A stretch of 9,018 bases of DNA from an uncultured Clostridia bacterium. GTDB lineage: Bacteria; Bacillota; Clostridia; Oscillospirales; Oscillospiraceae. The first letter of the stretch is position 1. Each line of letters opens with the position of its first letter. The translations under genes were made by a program, and so were the position numbers. The notes below the pieces were generated by a model, which worked only from the letters and a program-made list of their open reading frames with translations, did not search any database and had not been told where the DNA came from. Where the stretch lies: contig CAMBID010000018.1 in assembly GCA_945867445.1 (NCBI GenBank), positions 1 to 9,018 of the forward strand, in the 5' to 3' direction. This document shows, piece by piece, positions 6,084-9,018 of this stretch.

Positions 6084-7517
6084 ATGCTGGAACATCTGAA
6101 ACCCAAGGCGGTCTTCCATTGGTTTGAGGCCCTTTGCGCCATCCCCCATGGCTCCGGAAATACGAAAGCCGTGGCGGACTGGTGCGTGGATTTTGCCCGG
6201 GAGCGGGGCCTTGCCTGCCGCCGGGACGGGCATGACAACGTGGTCATCGTAAAGGAGGCCGCCCCCGGCTACGAGGCGGCTCCCACCCTGATCCTGCAGG
6301 GCCATTTGGACATGGTCTGCGAGAAAGCCGCCGGCTGCGGAAAGGACATGGCCCGGGAGGGCCTGGACCTCCGCTGTGACGAGAACTGGGTCTGGGCGGA
6401 GGGCACGACGCTCGGCGGCGACGACGGCATCGCCGTGGCCACGGCCCTGGCCATCCTGGACGACCCGGTCCTGCCCCATCCCCGGCTGGAGGTCCTCCTC
6501 ACCGCCGACGAGGAGATCGGCATGCTGGGGGCGGAGGGCCTGGACGCCTCCGATCTGCAGGGGCGGCAGCTCCTGAACCTGGACTCCGAGAGCGAGGGCA
6601 TCTTCACCGTGGGCTGTGCCGGCGGCAACCGGACCCACTGCATCCTGCCGCTCCGCCGGGAGCCTTATGAGGGCGGCGTCTGGCGTCTCAGCGTCAGCGG
6701 CCTCCGGGGCGGGCACTCCGGCGAGTGCATTGACCGGGGCCGGGGCAACGCCTCCATGCTGCTGGGCCGCCTCCTGGGGGAGATCGCCGGGCAGACTGAG
6801 CTGCGGCTGATCCTGGCCCGGGGCGGCCTGAAGGACAACGCCATCCCCGCCCAGGCGGAGGCCCAGGTGGCCGTCCCCGCCGGGATGGAGCTTGCGGGCC
6901 TCGTCGCTGCCTTCGAGGCGCAGCTTCGCAAGGAGTATCGGGCCGCCGATCCCGGCGTCATCGTCACCGCCGTTCCCTGCGAGCCTGCCTTTCTCCCTAT
7001 GGACGAGGATGGCACCGCCCGCTGCCTCTGCTTCCTTACCTGTGCCCCCAACGGCATCCAGGAGATGAGCCAGGACGTGCCGGGCCTGCCCCAGACGTCT
7101 TTGAACCTCGGCATCCTCACCACCCGGGAGGACGCGATGGAGGCCTCCTTCTGCCTGCGCAGCAGCGTCGCCAGCCAGAAGGAAATGATGCGCCGCCGCC
7201 TGGACTCCCTCACCGCCGTCCTGGGCGGCCGCACCGAGGTCAGCGGCGACTATCCCGCCTGGGAATACCGGGCGGACTCCGCCCTCCGGGACCGGATGGC
7301 GGAGGTTTACCGGGACCAGTACGGCGCGGAGCCCCAGATTGAGGTCATCCATGCGGGACTGGAGTGCGGTCTCCTCTCCGGCAAGCTGTCGGGGTTGGAC
7401 TGCGTCTCCATCGGTCCGGACCTGGAGGATATCCACACCCCCCGGGAGCGGATGAGCATCCCCTCCGTCCAGCGGATCTGGGCCTTCGTGACAGAAGTCC
7501 TCCGCCGCAGCAAATGA
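6084..7517 (+). CDS. pepD: Aminoacyl-histidine dipeptidase (peptidase family M20)
   Basis: The product is a cytosolic zinc dipeptidase of the PepD/carnosinase type, which cleaves Xaa-His and other dipeptides for amino acid recycling. With the ATG at 6084 it has 477 residues, close to the family norm of about 480. The start is supported by AAAGGAAGG (6069-6077). An in-frame start at 5958 would add 42 residues coded by hairpin DNA and is rejected. The M20 metal and catalytic residues are visible: H74 and D76 in QGHLDM, D113 in LGGDDG, E143-E144 in TADEEIG, D167 in NLDSESEG and H451 in EDIHTP. The lid/dimerisation domain carries GLRGGHSG, also typical of the family. There is no signal peptide. 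The gene overlaps the next one by four bases (ATGA), indicating an operon. No promoter is clear in the hairpin-rich DNA upstream. Confidence 0.94.
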   Translation: MLEHLKPKAVFHWFEALCAIPHGSGNTKAVADWCVDFARERGLACRRDGHDNVVIVKEAAPGYEAAPTLILQGHLDMVCEKAAGCGKDMAREGLDLRCDENWVWAEGTTLGGDDGIAVATALAILDDPVLPHPRLEVLLTADEEIGMLGAEGLDASDLQGRQLLNLDSESEGIFTVGCAGGNRTHCILPLRREPYEGGVWRLSVSGLRGGHSGECIDRGRGNASMLLGRLLGEIAGQTELRLILARGGLKDNAIPAQAEAQVAVPAGMELAGLVAAFEAQLRKEYRAADPGVIVTAVPCEPAFLPMDEDGTARCLCFLTCAPNGIQEMSQDVPGLPQTSLNLGILTTREDAMEASFCLRSSVASQKEMMRRRLDSLTAVLGGRTEVSGDYPAWEYRADSALRDRMAEVYRDQYGAEPQIEVIHAGLECGLLSGKLSGLDCVSIGPDLEDIHTPRERMSIPSVQRIWAFVTEVLRRSK

Positions 7518-8005
7518 TGGATAAGCAGGGCGTTTACCGCTTCCTCCGGGAGCAGGGCGTCGAGTACGAGTGCGTGGAGCACCCGGCGGCCTGCAATATG
7601 GAGGAGATGTCCCACATCCCCCTCCCCCATCCGGAGGCCGACGCAAAAAACCTCTTCGTCCGGGACGACAGGAAGCGGAACTACTATCTCATTACCGTGA
7701 AGGGCGACAAGCGGGTGGACCTGAAGGCCTTCCGCCGGGCCCACGGGACGCGGTCCCTCCGGTTCGCATCTGCGGAGGACCTTGCCTCCATCCTGGGGCT
7801 GCTGCCGGGCCATGTGACGCCGCTGGGTCTTCTCAATGACAGGGAGCGCCGGGTGAAGGCCTATCTGGATGCCGCCTTCCTGGAGGCTCCTGGCCTTGTG
7901 GGCGTCCACCCCAACGAGAATACCGCCACCCTCTTCCTGAAGACCGAGGATTTGATCCGTATCCTGAAAGACCACGGCACGGACGTGGAGCTCACGGAGC
8001 TGTAA
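7514..8005 (+). CDS. ProX/YbaK-type aminoacyl-tRNA deacylase (Ala-tRNAPro editing)
   Basis: The product is a free-standing editing domain of the prolyl-tRNA deacylase family (ProXp-ala/PrdX-like), which hydrolyses mischarged tRNAPro, typically carrying Ala, in the cytosol. It has 163 residues, a full-length single YbaK/EbsC fold. Family signatures are KNLFVRD with the conserved catalytic lysine K45, a VTPLGLLND strand-loop (the G-x-x-P region) and the C-terminal HPNENTATLFL. Two ATGs are possible, 7514 or 7517. The first overlaps the pepD stop as ATGA; no good ribosome site precedes either, so translation probably depends on coupling to pepD. Members can differ in substrate (Ala, Cys, Ser or others), so the exact substrate is inferred. 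A stable hairpin (8019-8037) lies just after the stop. Confidence 0.9.
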   Translation: MMDKQGVYRFLREQGVEYECVEHPAACNMEEMSHIPLPHPEADAKNLFVRDDRKRNYYLITVKGDKRVDLKAFRRAHGTRSLRFASAEDLASILGLLPGHVTPLGLLNDRERRVKAYLDAAFLEAPGLVGVHPNENTATLFLKTEDLIRILKDHGTDVELTEL

Positions 8006-8018
8006 TACGGATTTCCCC

Positions 8019-8037
8019 TGGAGCGCCGCGCGCTCCA
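8019..8037. terminator. Short GC hairpin after the deacylase gene
   Basis: An 8-bp perfect stem (8019-8026/8030-8037) with a CGC loop lies 14 bases after the stop codon. There is no T-run, so it is more likely an mRNA 3'-end stabiliser or weak terminator than a canonical one. Confidence 0.35.
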
Positions 8038-8121
8038 AGCTCAGTACGCATGATATAAGACGAAACCGCCGTGGGCTCTCCCCGGGAAATAGTCAGAGTC
8101 AGCAGACACAAAAATCTCGTT

Positions 8122-8159
8122 AAGCCACCCGTTCTGTTCCGCACAGAACGGGTGGCTTT
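8122..8159 (+). terminator. 16-bp stem hairpin with short T-run
   Basis: A perfect 16-bp stem (8122-8137/8143-8158) encloses a TCCGC loop and is followed by TTTC. It is strong enough to end transcription of the pepD-deacylase operon, although the T-tract is short. It could also be one arm of a local repeat group with the palindrome at 8182. Confidence 0.6.
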
Positions 8160-8181
8160 CCATTGATACTACTCTCCCATT

Positions 8182-8230
8182 AATACTCTTTCTTGATAAA
8201 AATCAAAGATTTTTATCAAGAAAGAGTATT
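8182..8230. repeat. 49-base perfect palindrome
   Basis: A perfect 23-bp inverted repeat (8182-8204/8208-8230) has a 3-base AAA centre and is strongly AT-rich, unlike its surroundings. It lacks the usual GC-rich stem and T-run of an intrinsic terminator. It may be a miniature mobile or repetitive palindrome, or a recombination or protein-binding site. No transposase lies nearby. Confidence 0.75.
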
Positions 8231-8235
8231 AGCAC

Positions 8236-8274
8236 AAAAAAGATGGCAGGCACTTTCCTGTCTGCCATCTTTTT
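8236..8274. terminator. Bidirectional intrinsic terminator
   Basis: A 12-bp stem with one G-T pair (8241-8252/8259-8270) and a CTTTCC loop is flanked by AAAAAA (8236-8241) and TTTTT (8270-8274). It can therefore stop transcription in both directions. It begins 30 bases past the stop codon of the minus-strand metalloprotease gene, for which it is the likely terminator, and also backs up the plus-strand operon. Confidence 0.88.
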
Positions 8275-8304
8275 ACCGCTTCACCGATGCGGCGGCGGTT
8301 TTCC

Positions 8305-8835
8305 CTATTCCTCCCGCGGCATGCGCAAAAGCTTCCTCCGCTCCCGGTGATCGGGGAGGACGGAGGCCAGGAGAGCGTAGAAGGCGGGGCTGTGGTCGTG
8401 GTGTCGGATGTGGCAGAGCTCGTGGACCACTACGAGGTCGATGGCCTCCTCCGGGCAGAGCATCAGAAAGCAGGAGAAGGAGAGGCTGTTTTTGGCGCTG
8501 CAGCTTCCGTAGCGGCTCCGGGCCTCCGTTACGCGAAAGCCCGTGGGTTCCACCCCCAGGATGGCGGCGTAATGGGCGACCTTGCCCGGCAGGACGGCCC
8601 CGGCCTTTGCCTTCAGGGCGGCGATGTCCGCCTCCGTCTGGGGCGGGGGAGAGGAGGCCTGCCTCTCCCGGACCTTCTCCAGATGCGTCCGCGCCCAGGC
8701 CTCATGGGCCTGGACGAAGGCGCGGATGGCGGCGTCCGCGGTCCGCAGGGGGGCGCGGACCCGCAGGCGGCCGTCCTTTGTGATCTCCAGCGCCAGGGTC
8801 CTCCGGCGGGAGCGGATAACGTCATACTTCATCAT
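8305..8835 (-). CDS. YgjP/DUF45-type zinc metalloprotease (SprT/M48-like)
   Basis: This cytosolic 176-residue protein of the YgjP (COG1451, DUF45) family has a metallopeptidase fold. Its substrates are not known for most members. The zinc site is VVVHELCHIRHHDHSPAF: H138, E139 and H142, with H148 as probable third ligand, preceded by the family hallmark RYGSCSAKNSLSFS. The N-terminal part (about 1-30) has the family pattern of basic residues followed by VRAPL. The longest frame opens at 8892, but its first 19 residues do not resemble the family, and the promoter lies inside that extension. The start is therefore set at the ATG-ATG pair at 8835/8832. GGGAG sits only one to four bases from these ATGs, too close for normal SD use. 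The gene stands alone, ending at the bidirectional terminator. Confidence 0.88.
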   Translation of the reverse strand: MMKYDVIRSRRRTLALEITKDGRLRVRAPLRTADAAIRAFVQAHEAWARTHLEKVRERQASSPPPQTEADIAALKAKAGAVLPGKVAHYAAILGVEPTGFRVTEARSRYGSCSAKNSLSFSCFLMLCPEEAIDLVVVHELCHIRHHDHSPAFYALLASVLPDHRERRKLLRMPREE

Positions 8836-8841
8836 GCTCCC

Positions 8842-8870
8842 AGTATAGCGGAAGCGGCATCTCTTTGCAA
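8842..8870 (-). promoter_or_regulatory. Promoter of the metalloprotease gene
   Basis: On the minus strand TTGCAA (8870-8865) is followed after 17 bases by TATACT (8847-8842), a good sigma-A pair. Initiation about 7 bases downstream falls at 8838-8835, on or just before the ATG, so the mRNA would be leaderless or nearly so. Confidence 0.65.
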
Positions 8871-8892
8871 GAGGCGGGGAGGACGCCGCCAT

Positions 8893-9018
8893 TTCCGCCC
8901 TTTGGCGGACCGGCGGGGAAGGGGCCGGAAAAGGCCCCCCGGGCCGGCAGATTTCAGCGAATTGTGTAGGTTTGTCAATGATGTGTTACACATTAGGAAA
9001 GGCAGAAAGGACCTGTAG
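8893..9018. other. Right-edge non-coding stretch
   Basis: GC-rich to about 8955, then AT-richer. A 13-base palindrome ATGTGT-T-ACACAT (8981-8993) is preceded by TTGTCA (8972-8977), and purine-rich SD-like runs follow at 8996-9010. This may be the upstream region of a plus-strand gene beyond the window, but nothing can be assigned. Confidence 0.3.

Noticed and set aside
5868..7646. Minus-strand frames across pepD and the hairpin region
   Set aside because: They are antisense shadows of pepD and translations of the inverted repeats, with no domains.
8836..8892. Start of the metalloprotease at 8892
   Set aside because: The extra 19 residues do not resemble the family and the best promoter lies within them.
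8193..9018. Plus-strand frames opposite the metalloprotease gene (including 8287-9018)
   Set aside because: The opposite strand carries a clear HExxH protein with its own promoter and terminator. The plus-strand translations are low-complexity.

Overview
The window looks like chromosomal DNA of a GC-rich anaerobic Firmicute, most likely a gut Clostridia of the Oscillospiraceae/Ruminococcaceae type. The reasons are a bifunctional AdhE with strongly C/G-ending codons, Shine-Dalgarno sites of the GGAGG type, intrinsic terminators, and a small aminoacyl-tRNA deacylase typical of that group. The taxonomic call is inference from style and protein families, not from a marker gene.

Layout: 1-723 is a long non-coding block ahead of adhE. 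Most of it is GC-rich, but two AT-rich islands (about 160-235 and 475-535) each hold two sites resembling operators of the redox repressor Rex. adhE (724-3477, +) makes ethanol from acetyl-CoA and ends at a strong intrinsic terminator (3525-3557). A two-gene operon follows (+): a MoxR-type AAA+ ATPase (3619-4431) and a CoxE-like VWA protein (4436-5623), a chaperone-like pair of unknown client. Positions 5624-6083 hold no credible gene but a dense series of hairpins that looks like a repeated intergenic element. A second operon (+) has an M20 aminoacyl-histidine dipeptidase (6084-7517) overlapping by ATGA a ProX/YbaK-type tRNA-editing deacylase (7514-8005). The gap 8006-8304 has four inverted repeats, including a perfect 49-base palindrome and a bidirectional terminator. 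The last gene is on the minus strand (8835-8305): a YgjP/DUF45-type zinc metalloprotease with a promoter so close that its mRNA may be leaderless.

The clearest functional story is redox control: fermentative AdhE under probable NADH-sensing Rex control with a long leader. The MoxR-VWA pair lies directly behind adhE but is separated by a terminator, so a functional link is only a possibility. The least explained DNA is the hairpin array at 5664-6067 and the palindrome at 8182-8230. I saw no rRNA, tRNA, CRISPR array, transposase or phage gene.
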